From Limnobaculum eriocheiris (GTDB lineage Bacteria > Pseudomonadota > Gammaproteobacteria > Enterobacterales > Enterobacteriaceae), in NCBI RefSeq assembly GCF_021010575.1, contig NZ_JAJNAG010000019.1:1-64000 (forward strand): DNA of 64,000 nucleotides, given 5' to 3'. Made by a program: the position numbers and the translations under genes. Below, in pieces: positions 31,480 to 40,361 of this stretch. Each line of letters starts with the position of its first letter. Position 1 is the stretch's first letter. Below the pieces are notes generated by a model. It did not search any database. It saw only the letters and a program-made list of their open reading frames with translations, and was not told the DNA's origin.

Positions 31480-31731
31480 GTGCGACCCTCCATTATTATG
31501 GCACCAAAGTCAGCGTCTTCAGTAACCCGGAAGCAAGCTCTTGTTACGGGAAATGGATATAGATTAATAAATGATCTCAAAACGTATCTGCCAATCTCCT
31601 CGGTTACAGAAGATGGCTATTACAAGCTTGTGAAAAAGAAATTACTGGATCTCAACGTTTCAGATACGGGATTTGATAGTGCAATAGGGTTCCTGAGTCG
31701 ATTCTTTGATGCTTTGGGAAAAAGGGGATAA
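31480..31731 (+). CDS. Small hypothetical protein upstream of the Shango-like operon
   Basis: Up to 83 residues from a GTG at 31480, or 77 from the ATG at 31498 (MAPKSASSVTRKQALVTGNG). The C-terminal half looks like a folded helical protein (DGYYKLVKKKLLDLNVSDTG, IGFLSRFFDALGKRG). I recognise no family. It is directly preceded by the 9-bp repeats, and its stop is 3 bases before the ATG of the next, decayed gene, which suggests translational coupling and a two-gene unit. Codon use and spacing suggest a real gene; function unknown. Confidence 0.5.
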   Translation: MRPSIIMAPKSASSVTRKQALVTGNGYRLINDLKTYLPISSVTEDGYYKLVKKKLLDLNVSDTGFDSAIGFLSRFFDALGKRG

Positions 31732-31734
31732 TTT

Positions 31735-32416
31735 ATGGCGGCCTCATACGCCAAGTATTATTTGTGTCGGGGATATGTATTTTGCGTTTAATCTTGCTGA
31801 AATGATGGAATATGTTCCAGCGAAAAAAGTTAAAAATCGCTATGTTCGTGATGAACAGATGGGGCGGTGGATATGAGGGGGAAATAGCGAGCTTTTTCTT
31901 TATGTATCGAAACATACTCTGCCTACTGGACGATTTCTGTTGCAGCTTTACTCGCCTTATTCTTCCGCAAAATGGTTACTCCAGTTCCGGCAGACAAAAC
32001 AGTGTGGATTGATTAGTCAGATCCCTAAGATGATTTCGTCTATGCAGGAGGCTGTTCCGCTAATTTCAAAGCAGTTAGAAGAGGCAAGAATCAAAGCTGA
32101 GGAGTGGCGCATCCAACGGGAGCTGGAACACGCTATATATCTGGAAAAGAAGCGAATAGATCGGGAAAAGGAGGCGTGCAGTGCCAGCCGTACCGAGCTG
32201 AAATCTATTATGGCTCAGTGGACGGAAGATAAACGACTGGAACAGTTTTTTCACCAAGCAGAGTCAGATGCGGTAACGCTTGATGAGCAGCAGAAGGTAC
32301 AGGTTATGGAATGCCTGCAACTGGTTCGTCAATTCCTGTCGGAGGATACGGCGGTTGAGCGGTTGTTGAAGTGGAAAACGCCGAAAGAGAGATTAGACAA
32401 CTGGAATAAAAAATAA
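31735..32416 (+). pseudogene. Decayed gene of unknown function with a C-terminal coiled coil
   Basis: An ATG at 31735 opens MAASYAKYYLCRGYVFC and soon stops. From about 31770 the protein-like reading continues in another frame as GDMYFAFNLAEMMEYVPAKK and VKNRYVRDEQMGRWI, to a TGA at 31874-31876. It then goes on in the same frame as NSELFLYVSKHTLPTGRFLL and through a charged helical part (EARIKAEEWRIQRELEHAIY, EKKRIDREKEA) to the stop at 32416. This reads as one ancestral gene of about 225 codons with a frameshift and an in-frame stop. The intact 3' frame (31940-32416, 158 codons) may still be translated. No family recognised. Confidence 0.5.
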
Positions 32417-32741
32417 TCTAATGAGGTTAAATAAAGACAATAATTCAATTTAGCAAAATAATTCAGCTTAACATATTGTTTATAAAATAATAATTCTATC
32501 CCTGTTATTTCTACCAGCTAGACATCTGTTTCTTATTCTGGTGATATAAGTAAAAATTTTATCTCAATTTTTTTGCCATCATGCTGTCGGAGAGACACAA
32601 ATTAAGATTGTAATTTTTGTGTTTGTGCTCCTTCATCGCCTCGGTATTATTTTATGTTCTATTTTGCAGCGTTACGCTCGCCGCTTTTGTTGTCCGTGAA
32701 ACAATGTCGGAGAAGCATTATTATCGATTAAGGGAACGGGA
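32417..32741 (+). promoter_or_regulatory. Leader of the Shango-like operon
   Basis: AT-rich 325 bases without a convincing gene. A ribosome site AAGGGAACGGG directly precedes the ATG at 32742. TATAAG and TATAAA-like boxes lie near 32479-32552, so a promoter is likely, but I cannot fix it. A 77-codon frame starting at 32617 in another phase overlaps the sngA start and looks spurious. Confidence 0.45.
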
Positions 32742-35069
32742 ATGGATTTCTGGATATTTATTTTTGCACTGGTTGTTATCTGGTTTTTGTTTTTCAAAAA
32801 GAAAAAATCAACTGTTCAGAGAACAAACAGCAAAAACATCACCAAAATGAATAATACGTTCAGACAGAAATCTTCCAATAAGTCAATCAATAGCGTGGCG
32901 AGTATGCATTCTCAGACATCTGATGATGATGAACTGGCAACCTTTACTGTCATTAATGGACAGACGGTTGAATACCGAATCAGCCGTGAACAACAGTCAC
33001 GAGAAATTGCAACCCGGTGCAATACAATGCCAGCGAGATGGGTCAAACCGGGAGAGATTATCACAATTCAAGATACCGTCATTAGCCATGGTAATTTTTA
33101 TTTCGGCGGACAGTTAAAAATATATTCATCAGGAGAATATGGCCATCATTATAACGATGGTACTGATGCCTCTTTGGTTAACGATGCTTTACCTATCCAG
33201 CATATTTCAAAACACTATCAGGATGAGTCGTTGGGATACTGGCCCAGCTTTTCAACACTTTCTCCTCGCTGTCGGGGTGCATATCTGGACTGGCTGGCAA
33301 GCGATCGCAGCGATTCAAGCTGTCCTGTTGGTTATGTTTTTATCTATTTTTATGGTCTCGAACGCCGCATATTAGTGGATGGTACGCAGGAAACAATTTC
33401 TGATGATGAATTCAAATCATTATTTGAAGAAGTTTTGCGCTTGAGAGCGGTATTCCTGGCAAACAACTCTTTTCGTCATTATTCGACTCAATTAATAGAG
33501 GTCATGTTGCTTCTCCGACCTGGCGTTATTCAATTCGAGAATGAAAAAGAATGCTTTGTTTCGGGAAGTTCGTTGCTATTTCAATTTCGTCTGGCTACTA
33601 CGGTTGCACAGGGAAAACCACTTTCGGCAGATCTGGCTCTGGCATGGGTAAAATATTATCCTGAATATACCCTACGGACTCCGGCGAGACGTTGTGCAGA
33701 CGAGTTTGCTGCTTTGTTTAAACTACGTTATGTTAATAAATTCAGTGGTGGCCTTGTAGTTAAACCAAACAAGACCAGCTTGAAACTAACTTATTTACCG
33801 GCAAGCAGTACGCTTCGAGGAATTGGTATTGAACATCCTGATCTTCCTGATCCCAGCGTATTAAGAGCACCTGTACAAAAACTGATACAAATTGCGGAAT
33901 CCTGTACCGGCGCCCTGGATGCCTATAGCCGTTACCTCGGTAAAAAAGAAGCAGAAAGAAGTGATATCGCTGCCATTATGCTTCTTCCTAATGAAATCCT
34001 GAGCGAAGAGGCAGAGCATATGTTCGCAGGATTTAAAAACTGGGCAGATGAAAGGATTCGTGAGAATTCAGGGTTGGTAACGGTTACTGATTTCTGGGCC
34101 AGACTGGATATGTCTGTCCCTGCTAAGATGAATAAGAAAGAAGCCGAATTGATGCAAAATTTTGTCCAACGTGTAGGTTACGGTATTGCACCGGATACCC
34201 GTTATCACCACGCCAAACCAGAATCAGACGGTAACATTGTTTTATTTTCGGAAGGACACGGTGAATTTTTTACGCCTTCGTCAGAATTCCAGTCAATGTC
34301 TGTGGCTATTCGTTTAGGAGCAATGGTTGCACAGATAGATAAGGTCATTGATATTTCTGAGCAGGCTGCACTAGAAAAGGTGATTGACCATAATGATAGA
34401 TTATCACCAACGGAAAAACGATCGTTATACGCTTACCTGATCTGGAGACTAAATACACCTGCCAGTATGGCTGGTTTAAAGGCCAGAATTGGGCTACTTC
34501 AGGATAAAGAAAAATCGGTTATTAGCAATGTTATTATCAGCGTTGCTTGTGCAGATGGAAGAATAGATTCGGCTGAAATTAAGCAATTAGAAAAAATCTA
34601 TGCCAGCCTTGGTCTGGACAGTAGCACAGTTACAAGTGATCTCCACCGATTGTCAACAGCAGAAAAAGTAGCACCGGCTACTTTGCCGACCACATCAGAG
34701 ACGCGCCGCACATTTTCTCTCGATGAACGGATCCTTGCCCGTCATGAATCTGACACAACGGACGTTCGTCAGTTACTGAACACTATCTTTTCTGAAGATG
34801 AATCTATCGAAGAACTATCAATAGATACTCCATCGCATCCTGGCACAGGTCTTGATGAAGCTCATTACCAGCTCTATCAATGTTTGCTGGAAAAAGAACG
34901 TTGGTCACGAAGCGAAGTTACTGCGCTATGCCAGCAGTTTAATTTGATGGTGAGTGGTGCAATTGAAGCAATTAATGACTGGTCTTTCGAACAGGTTGAC
35001 GCACCGATTCTTGACGACGACGATGATATTTATGTTGACCTGGAAATAGCACAAGAACTCAAAGGATAA
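32742..35069 (+). CDS. sngA: TerB-N/TerB/TerB-C protein of a Shango-type anti-phage system
   Basis: 775 residues. It has an N-terminal membrane segment (WIFIFALVVIWFLFF, residues 4-18) followed by a Lys-rich stop (KKKKS), then a Ser/Asn-rich linker. The TerB-N domain (about 95-320) shows RWVKPGEIITI, GYWPSFSTLSPRCRGAYLDW and VGYVFIYFYGLERRIL. A TerB-like helical region (about 595-645) shows ISVACADGRIDSAEIKQLEK with its Asp/Glu metal-type positions. TerB-C (about 680-775) ends with an acidic tail (DDDDDIYVDLE). TerB-N/TerB-C proteins adjacent to a DUF2791 ATPase and an SF2 helicase define the Shango defence system, shown by others to protect against phage; the assignment here rests on gene set and order. 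Likely anchors the complex at the inner membrane. Confidence 0.85.
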   Translation: MDFWIFIFALVVIWFLFFKKKKSTVQRTNSKNITKMNNTFRQKSSNKSINSVASMHSQTSDDDELATFTVINGQTVEYRISREQQSREIATRCNTMPARWVKPGEIITIQDTVISHGNFYFGGQLKIYSSGEYGHHYNDGTDASLVNDALPIQHISKHYQDESLGYWPSFSTLSPRCRGAYLDWLASDRSDSSCPVGYVFIYFYGLERRILVDGTQETISDDEFKSLFEEVLRLRAVFLANNSFRHYSTQLIEVMLLLRPGVIQFENEKECFVSGSSLLFQFRLATTVAQGKPLSADLALAWVKYYPEYTLRTPARRCADEFAALFKLRYVNKFSGGLVVKPNKTSLKLTYLPASSTLRGIGIEHPDLPDPSVLRAPVQKLIQIAESCTGALDAYSRYLGKKEAERSDIAAIMLLPNEILSEEAEHMFAGFKNWADERIRENSGLVTVTDFWARLDMSVPAKMNKKEAELMQNFVQRVGYGIAPDTRYHHAKPESDGNIVLFSEGHGEFFTPSSEFQSMSVAIRLGAMVAQIDKVIDISEQAALEKVIDHNDRLSPTEKRSLYAYLIWRLNTPASMAGLKARIGLLQDKEKSVISNVIISVACADGRIDSAEIKQLEKIYASLGLDSSTVTSDLHRLSTAEKVAPATLPTTSETRRTFSLDERILARHESDTTDVRQLLNTIFSEDESIEELSIDTPSHPGTGLDEAHYQLYQCLLEKERWSRSEVTALCQQFNLMVSGAIEAINDWSFEQVDAPILDDDDDIYVDLEIAQELKG

Positions 35070-35072
35070 TTT

Positions 35073-36389
35073 ATGTCTGGCATTCGCATTCGTCTTAAAG
35101 AAAGAGACGCTATTATTCAGTCACTTAAGTCAGGCGTTACGCCTAAAATCGGTATTCAGCATATTCAGGTTGGCCGGGGCAACGAGATAAAAGCACTGTA
35201 TAAGGATATTGAACGTATCGCCGATGGTGGATCTGGATTTCGACTAATTATCGGGGAGTATGGTTCAGGTAAGACGTTCTTTTTAAGCGTTGTTCGCTCA
35301 ATTGCGTTAGAGAAAAAGCTGGTGACAATCAATGCTGATTTATCTCCAGATCGCCGTATTCATGCGACTGGCGGACAAGCGAGAAACCTCTATTCTGAAT
35401 TGATGAAAAATTTATCTACCCGAAATAAGCCAGATGGAAATGCTTTATTAAGCGTGGTAGAGCGCTTTATCACGGAGGCCAGAAAAGAAGCCGAGAGTAC
35501 AAACACGCTAGTTCCGGCTGTTATTCAACAAAAGCTTGCTGCTTTGTCTGACATGGTTGGTGGCTATGATTTCGCTAAAGTTATTGAATGTTACTGGCAG
35601 GGGCATGAGCAGGATAACGAGACATTAAAATGGAATGCTATCCGTTGGTTGAGAGGTGAATATACAACGAAAACTGATGCTCGTAACGATCTGGGCGTGC
35701 GTACCATTATCTCTGATGCTTCTTTCTACGATTCGTTAAAGCTGATGAGTTTGTTTGTTCGTCAGGCAGGTTATGCCGGTCTGTTGGTGAATCTTGACGA
35801 AATGGTCAATTTATACAAGCTGAGCAATACGCAAGCTCGGATTGCCAATTATGAACAGATATTACGTATTCTGAATGACTGCCTGCAAGGAACAGCTGAA
35901 CATATTGGCTTTTTGCTCGGTGGAACGCCGGAGTTCTTGTTTGATCCGCGTAAGGGGTTGTATAGCTATGAAGCGCTTCAATCAAGGCTGGCAGAAAACA
36001 GCTTTGCTCAGCGAGCCGGTGTGATTGATTATTCATCTCCTTCCCTGCATTTAGCCAGCCTAACACCGGAAGAGCTCTATATCCTGTTGAAAAATCTTCG
36101 TCACGTTTATTCCAGCGGTGATGTGGATAGCTACTTGGTTCCTGATGATGCGTTAACGGCATTTTTAAGCCATTGCAGCAATACCATCGGCGACGCCTAT
36201 TTTCGTACGCCGAGAAATACGATTAAGGCCTTTCTGGATATGCTTGCTGTGTTGGAACAAAATCCGTCTATTCAGTGGTCGCAGTTGATTGCCAGTGTTG
36301 CTATTGCAGAAGAAAGGCCCAGCGATATGGATGATATTATTTCGACAGAAGATATCTCTGGGGATGAGCTAGCTGACTTTAGATTATGA
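35073..36389 (+). CDS. sngB: DUF2791 (BrxD-type) P-loop ATPase of the Shango-type system
   Basis: 438 residues of the BREX-system ATP-binding family. N-terminal IRLKERDAIIQSLKSGVTPK leads into GRGNEIKALYKDIE. Walker A is GEYGSGKT (61-68), with a Walker B-like strand AGLLVNLDEMVNL near 235-247. A sensor-type stretch GFLLGGTPEFLFD and FFRTPRNT-like YFRTPRNTIKAFLDM lie near the C-terminus. Starts 3 bases after sngA and overlaps the next gene by 4 bases (ATGA), so the three are translationally coupled. Family members are thought to load or regulate DNA-processing partners; the partner here is inferred to be the helicase that follows. Confidence 0.87.
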   Translation: MSGIRIRLKERDAIIQSLKSGVTPKIGIQHIQVGRGNEIKALYKDIERIADGGSGFRLIIGEYGSGKTFFLSVVRSIALEKKLVTINADLSPDRRIHATGGQARNLYSELMKNLSTRNKPDGNALLSVVERFITEARKEAESTNTLVPAVIQQKLAALSDMVGGYDFAKVIECYWQGHEQDNETLKWNAIRWLRGEYTTKTDARNDLGVRTIISDASFYDSLKLMSLFVRQAGYAGLLVNLDEMVNLYKLSNTQARIANYEQILRILNDCLQGTAEHIGFLLGGTPEFLFDPRKGLYSYEALQSRLAENSFAQRAGVIDYSSPSLHLASLTPEELYILLKNLRHVYSSGDVDSYLVPDDALTAFLSHCSNTIGDAYFRTPRNTIKAFLDMLAVLEQNPSIQWSQLIASVAIAEERPSDMDDIISTEDISGDELADFRL

Positions 36390-38581
36390 TGAATGAATAC
36401 CAGCGACTGGATTCCCGCATACAAAAGTGGATATACCAGCAAGGATGGACAGATCTTAGGGAACTGCAAAAAAAAGCCATTCCATCAATATTAGCGGGCG
36501 ATCGGGATGTACTGATTAGTGCCGCAACAGCTGCTGGTAAAACAGAAGCTTTTTTCCTGCCCGCTTGCTCTGCTATCGCAGATGTTCAGGAAGGTTTTGG
36601 TATTTTATACATTAGCCCACTTAAGGCTCTGATTAACGACCAATATCGACGGTTGGAAAGCCTGGGTGATGTACTGGATATGATGGTCACACCTTGGCAC
36701 GGGGATATTGCGCAGAGTAAAAAACTAAAAGCGAAGAAAAACCCTTCTGGTATTTTGCTTATTACCCCTGAGTCGCTGGAAGCGATGCTGATCCGTAAGG
36801 CTGGTTGGCTAAAGCAGGCTTTTGTGCCACTGGCTTATATTGTTATTGATGAATTCCATGCCTTTATTGGTTCTGAGCGAGGTATGCAACTCCTTTCTCT
36901 GCTAAACCGGGTCGATCACCTTCTGGGAAGAGTTAGCAACCCAGTACCTAGGGTTGCACTAAGCGCAACGCTGGGAGAGTTGGAAGAGGTGCCGTTATCC
37001 TTGCGACCAAATCAACGTCTGTCCTGTGACATTATTACCGACAGTCAGATTCACACCACCCTAAAAGTACAGGTAAAAGGTTATCTGGAACCACAAGTCA
37101 TCTCTGGACAAGAGCCGCCACCTTCAGCTGAGACGCAAATCTGCCACGATATCTTTCGCTTTTGTCGTGGTGACTCCAATTTGGTGTTTGCTAATAGCCG
37201 CAAACGGACTGAAAGTATTGCTGCTACGCTTAGCGATCTTAGTGAAATGAACATCGTTCCCAACGAATTCTTTCCCCACCATGGATCTCTATCCAGAGAG
37301 CTGCGTGAAACGCTTGAACAAAGACTGCAAAAAGGCAACCTACCAACTACTGCGATCTGTACAATGACGCTGGAACTAGGTATCGATATAGGCAAAGTTA
37401 GTTCCGTCGTGCAAGTTACCGCACCTCATTCAGTAGCCAGCCTACGTCAACGTATGGGGCGTTCCGGCAGACGTGACTCTCCTGCCGTACTGAGAATGCT
37501 AATTGATGAACGTGAACTGACACCAACATCAGGTATTATCGATCAGCTCAGGTTACAGCTTGTACAATCATTAGCAATGATACGCTTACTTATCAGCAGC
37601 AAATGGTTTGAGCCAGCTGATACTCGGCAGATGCACTATTCCACCCTTTTTCATCAGATCCTGGCGATTGTTGCACAATGGGGAGGCGTGCGTGCAGATC
37701 AAATCTGGTCGCAGCTATGTCAACAAGGACCATTTCAGAAAGTTAAAATTGATGACTTCAAAGCGTTGTTGAAACATATGGGAGAGCATCAATTTCTTAC
37801 TCAACTATCAAGCGGTGAACTGACACTAGGTGTGGAGGGTGAGAGACAGGTAAATCAATATACCTTCTATGCCGTATTCAGTACTCCGGAAGAGTTTCGT
37901 ATTGTTACGGGGAACAATACGTTGGGTTCTATCCCTGTTGATTCTCCACTGATGCCTGACCAACATATTATTTTCGGCGGACGACGCTGGAAAGTGACTG
38001 ATATTGATAGTGATAAAAGAGTTATCTATGTCGAGGCGACAAAGGGCGGGCAGCCACCTATATTTGGCGGACAAGGAATGTCCATTCATGATGTTGTCCG
38101 CCAGGAAATGTTTACTATTTATCGGGAAAGCGACTATCGCATCACTGTTGGTGATCATAAGGCTAATTTTGCCGACAGGGCTGCCAGAAACCTGTTTGAT
38201 GAAGGGGTGTACTGTTTTCGCAATAATAATTTGGCTTCTGAACATTTTATTCAACAGGGACAGCATGTTTATATCCTCCCTTGGTTGGGCGATCAAACTG
38301 TAAATACTCTATCAGCATTACTTATCCAGTACGGCTTTAAAGCGGGTTCATTTGCCGGTGTTATTGAAGTTGAAAAAACCACGGTGATGGAAGTTAAGCA
38401 ATCTTTAGTTAACATACTTCAGGAAGGTTTACCTTCGGAATCAGAGCTGGCTACAAGCATCGTAGAGAAATGCCTTGAGAAGTATGATGAATATTTACCT
38501 GAAACTCTCTTGGCACAAGAATATGGTTTGCGGGCTTTCAATATGGAGCGAGTAAAGTGGTGGTTACAGAAACATTTGTAA
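36386..38581 (+). CDS. sngC: Lhr-like DEAD/DEAH-box helicase of the Shango-type system
   Basis: 731-residue superfamily 2 helicase. Q-motif region LRELQKKAIPSILAGDRDVL; motif I ATAAGKTE (about 47-54); Ia LYISPLKALINDQYRR; motif II DEFH (about 154-157), in place of DEAH; motif III LSATLGE; IV LVFANSRKRTE; V TLELGIDIG; VI RQRMGRSGRRD. The C-terminal portion resembles the Lhr/BrxH extension and ends RVKWWLQKHL. All helicase motifs are intact. The gene is separated by only a few bases from the remnants of an IS481-type element downstream. Confidence 0.88.
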   Translation: MMNEYQRLDSRIQKWIYQQGWTDLRELQKKAIPSILAGDRDVLISAATAAGKTEAFFLPACSAIADVQEGFGILYISPLKALINDQYRRLESLGDVLDMMVTPWHGDIAQSKKLKAKKNPSGILLITPESLEAMLIRKAGWLKQAFVPLAYIVIDEFHAFIGSERGMQLLSLLNRVDHLLGRVSNPVPRVALSATLGELEEVPLSLRPNQRLSCDIITDSQIHTTLKVQVKGYLEPQVISGQEPPPSAETQICHDIFRFCRGDSNLVFANSRKRTESIAATLSDLSEMNIVPNEFFPHHGSLSRELRETLEQRLQKGNLPTTAICTMTLELGIDIGKVSSVVQVTAPHSVASLRQRMGRSGRRDSPAVLRMLIDERELTPTSGIIDQLRLQLVQSLAMIRLLISSKWFEPADTRQMHYSTLFHQILAIVAQWGGVRADQIWSQLCQQGPFQKVKIDDFKALLKHMGEHQFLTQLSSGELTLGVEGERQVNQYTFYAVFSTPEEFRIVTGNNTLGSIPVDSPLMPDQHIIFGGRRWKVTDIDSDKRVIYVEATKGGQPPIFGGQGMSIHDVVRQEMFTIYRESDYRITVGDHKANFADRAARNLFDEGVYCFRNNNLASEHFIQQGQHVYILPWLGDQTVNTLSALLIQYGFKAGSFAGVIEVEKTTVMEVKQSLVNILQEGLPSESELATSIVEKCLEKYDEYLPETLLAQEYGLRAFNMERVKWWLQKHL

Positions 38582-38691
38582 TTATGTGTATTAGTCTCGA
38601 TCTAATCTGACACAGTACCTTGAAATAGTAAGAGTTACCGGTTTTGATATGGGTGTCGAATCCTTATTCAAAACACATCAAGGTAATTCTC

Positions 38692-39240
38692 ATGTTGCAT
38701 ACTAACAATCTCATCATTAAACACAAAGCCGGTTTATTAAATTTGGCTGAAGAATTTAAGAATGTTTCCAGAGCCTGTAAAATCATGGGCGTTTCACGAG
38801 ATGCGTTTTATCGGTATCAAGAACTCGTTGAAGATGGTGGTATTGATTAGCTCATCAATCAAAGTAAACGTGTTCCCAATCTAAAAAATAGAACTGACGA
38901 AGCTACAGAACTTGTTGTTACTGAGTATGCCATAGTGCTTTCCGCTCATGGTCAGCACAGAACCAGTAATGAGCTTCGTAAAAAAGCATCTTTATTTCCG
39001 GTAGTGGGGGGCGTTCTGTTTGGCTCAGACATAACCTGGAGAACTTCAGTAAGCGTTTAAAATCGCTTGAAGAGCGGGTCGCCAGAGATGGGATTATTCT
39101 CAATATTTAGGTAACCAGAAAGGCGTTGGGCGAATTTACCAACAAACGTTTATTGTTACCTACTCCAAAGTCGCTCGTTGTAAGCTGTATATCAGTAAAA
39201 CGCCGATCATTGCAGCAGGCATCCTCAAAAGATCATTGTA
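38692..39240 (+). pseudogene. Decayed IS481-family transposase
   Basis: From ATG 38692 the reading is IIKHKAGLLNLAEEFKNVSR and ACKIMGVSRDAFYRYQELVE. A TAG follows at 38848, then the same frame goes on as SKRVPNLKNRTDEATELVV and SAHGQHRTSNELRKKA, with frame loss around 39000. After an apparent internal deletion it resumes at about 39107 with YLGNQKGVGRIYQQTFIVTY and SKVARCKLYISKTPI. These are the N-terminal helix-turn-helix and the start of the DDE domain of IS481 transposases; most of the catalytic domain is missing. The left end may lie at about 38585, right after the sngC stop. Not functional. Confidence 0.8.
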
Positions 39241-39339
39241 ACCAATAGATTTTGGTTGCCAATGATTGACTATTGATTCAATGCAAGCCGCATTTTAAAA
39301 GGGTTTATTGAGGTGAGGTGATGTAGGTTGACATCAAAA
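39241..39339. other. Junction between IS481 remnant and argW
   Basis: About 100 bases without a gene, immediately outside the 3' end of the tRNA where an integrated island would abut. I found no second copy of the tRNA 3' sequence by eye at the other side of the island (30.2-31.5 kb). Confidence 0.4.
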
Positions 39340-39414
39340 TGGCATCCCCGACAGGAATCGAACCTGTAACTAGCCCTTAGGAGGGGCTCGTTATATCCAT
39401 TTAACTACGGGGAC
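39340..39414 (-). tRNA. argW: tRNA-Arg, anticodon CCT
   Basis: Minus-strand cloverleaf of 75 bases with encoded CCA. Acceptor GTCCCCG/CGGGGAT; D arm with GTTAAATGGATATAAC; anticodon stem AGCCC/GGGCT around loop CTCCTAA (anticodon CCT at 39381-39379); T arm AGGTTCGATTCCTGT. It decodes AGG. Compared with E. coli argW as I remember it, the first pair is G-U (G1:U72) and the discriminator is G rather than A. Its 3' end faces the accessory island. E. coli argW is a known prophage integration site. A -10-like GGTATACT lies about 17-24 bases upstream. Confidence 0.95.
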
Positions 39415-39734
39415 TTGCGTAAGAGCAGCAGTATACCTATTTTTATTCAGAGATTCAGCACTGTTAAGTGCGTTTGGTCAATTAGTGACAGGTTAAGCGT
39501 ATTTTCGTTTCGGTCAGGCTGAAATTGCTTTTTAGTATTTTATTCTCCGATTTCTGTGATTGGTAGTTTTTAGAGATAGTTCACATTCTTCCGAGTTTCC
39601 CAGTCAGTGTTTGATCTGAGGCCGCATTTTACCCATAATTAGGTACATAACCGCTCGGTGCGAAGCTACGAGCCACTAAAAGGCTGTGATATGATAAAGC
39701 CAACTTTTACCAATTGAGAGTTATATGTAATACG
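39415..39734. promoter_or_regulatory. argW / ccmA intergenic region
   Basis: 320 bases without a gene. On the minus strand GGTATACT (39438-39431) is a plausible -10 for argW. On the plus strand a ccm promoter must lie here, because no nap genes precede ccmA; a TGTGATATGATAAA stretch at about 39685-39698 contains a possible extended -10. No FNR or NarP site is obvious. Confidence 0.4.
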
Positions 39735-40361
39735 ATGCTGGAAGCGCAAGGACTGAATTGTATTCGTGATGAAAGAGCTCTGTTTACCGGGCTGAGTTTT
39801 GCTATTCATCCCGGAGAGCTGGTCCAGATTGAAGGGCCTAACGGTGCAGGAAAAACCAGCCTGTTACGCATTCTTGCAGGGTTAGCCAGCAGTGATGGTG
39901 GTGATATTCTCTGGCAGGGTGAATCAACACGCCGCAACCGCGATCGTTATAACCACTCGCTTCTCTATATTGGTCATTATGCCGGTGTTAAAGCCGTATT
40001 GACTCCGTTTGAAAACCTTTCCTTTTTCCAAAAATCCTCCGGCAAAAAAGATCCTGATACTATCTGGAGCGCATTGTCACAAGTTGGTCTGGTGGGGTAT
40101 GAAGATGTGCCGGTAGCACAGCTTTCTGCTGGTCAGCATCGTCGGGTTGCGCTGGCACGCCTGTGGTTGAGCGAGGCGCCATTGTGGATTCTGGATGAAC
40201 CATTAACCGCCATTGATAAACAGGGCGTTGAGCATCTGACTCGCCTGTTTGAACAGCATACAGAGAAGGGCGGTATTGTGATACTGACTACCCATCAGGA
40301 TATGATGAGTACCCGTGGCCCCATTCGTAAAATTAAGCTGGATGGTGGGGTGTGGCGCTGA
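39735..40361 (+). CDS. ccmA: Heme exporter ATPase CcmA
   Basis: ABC ATPase of the CcmABCD complex that releases holo-CcmE during cytochrome c maturation. About 208 residues: Walker [10 protein letters not shown], signature [16 protein letters not shown], Walker [17 protein letters not shown]-loop ILTTHQDM. The ATG at 39735 (MLEAQGLNC) matches the family start. An in-frame TTG at 39714 would add seven residues with GAGAG placed inside the frame, so the shorter form is preferred. Overlaps ccmB (TGATG). Confidence 0.95.
   Translation: MLEAQGLNCIRDERALFTGLSFAIHPGELVQIEGPNGAGKTSLLRILAGLASSDGGDILWQGESTRRNRDRYNHSLLYIGHYAGVKAVLTPFENLSFFQKSSGKKDPDTIWSALSQVGLVGYEDVPVAQLSAGQHRRVALARLWLSEAPLWILDEPLTAIDKQGVEHLTRLFEQHTEKGGIVILTTHQDMMSTRGPIRKIKLDGGVWR

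Noticed and set aside
31874-31876. TGA as a selenocysteine codon
   Set aside because: No SECIS-like stem directly after it is evident, and the same gene also has a frameshift, so decay is the simpler reading.
32617-32850. 77-codon frame overlapping the sngA start
   Set aside because: Out of phase with sngA, no good ribosome site and unusual composition. sngA has the proper Shine-Dalgarno and domain start.
32742-38581. BREX or DISARM system
   Set aside because: The ATPase and helicase resemble BrxD and BrxH, but there is no PglX-type methyltransferase, PglZ, BrxA/B or DrmB. The gene set fits Shango.
39714-39734. Longer ccmA from TTG 39714
   Set aside because: The extension is not in the family and would place the GAGAG ribosome-like sequence inside the gene.
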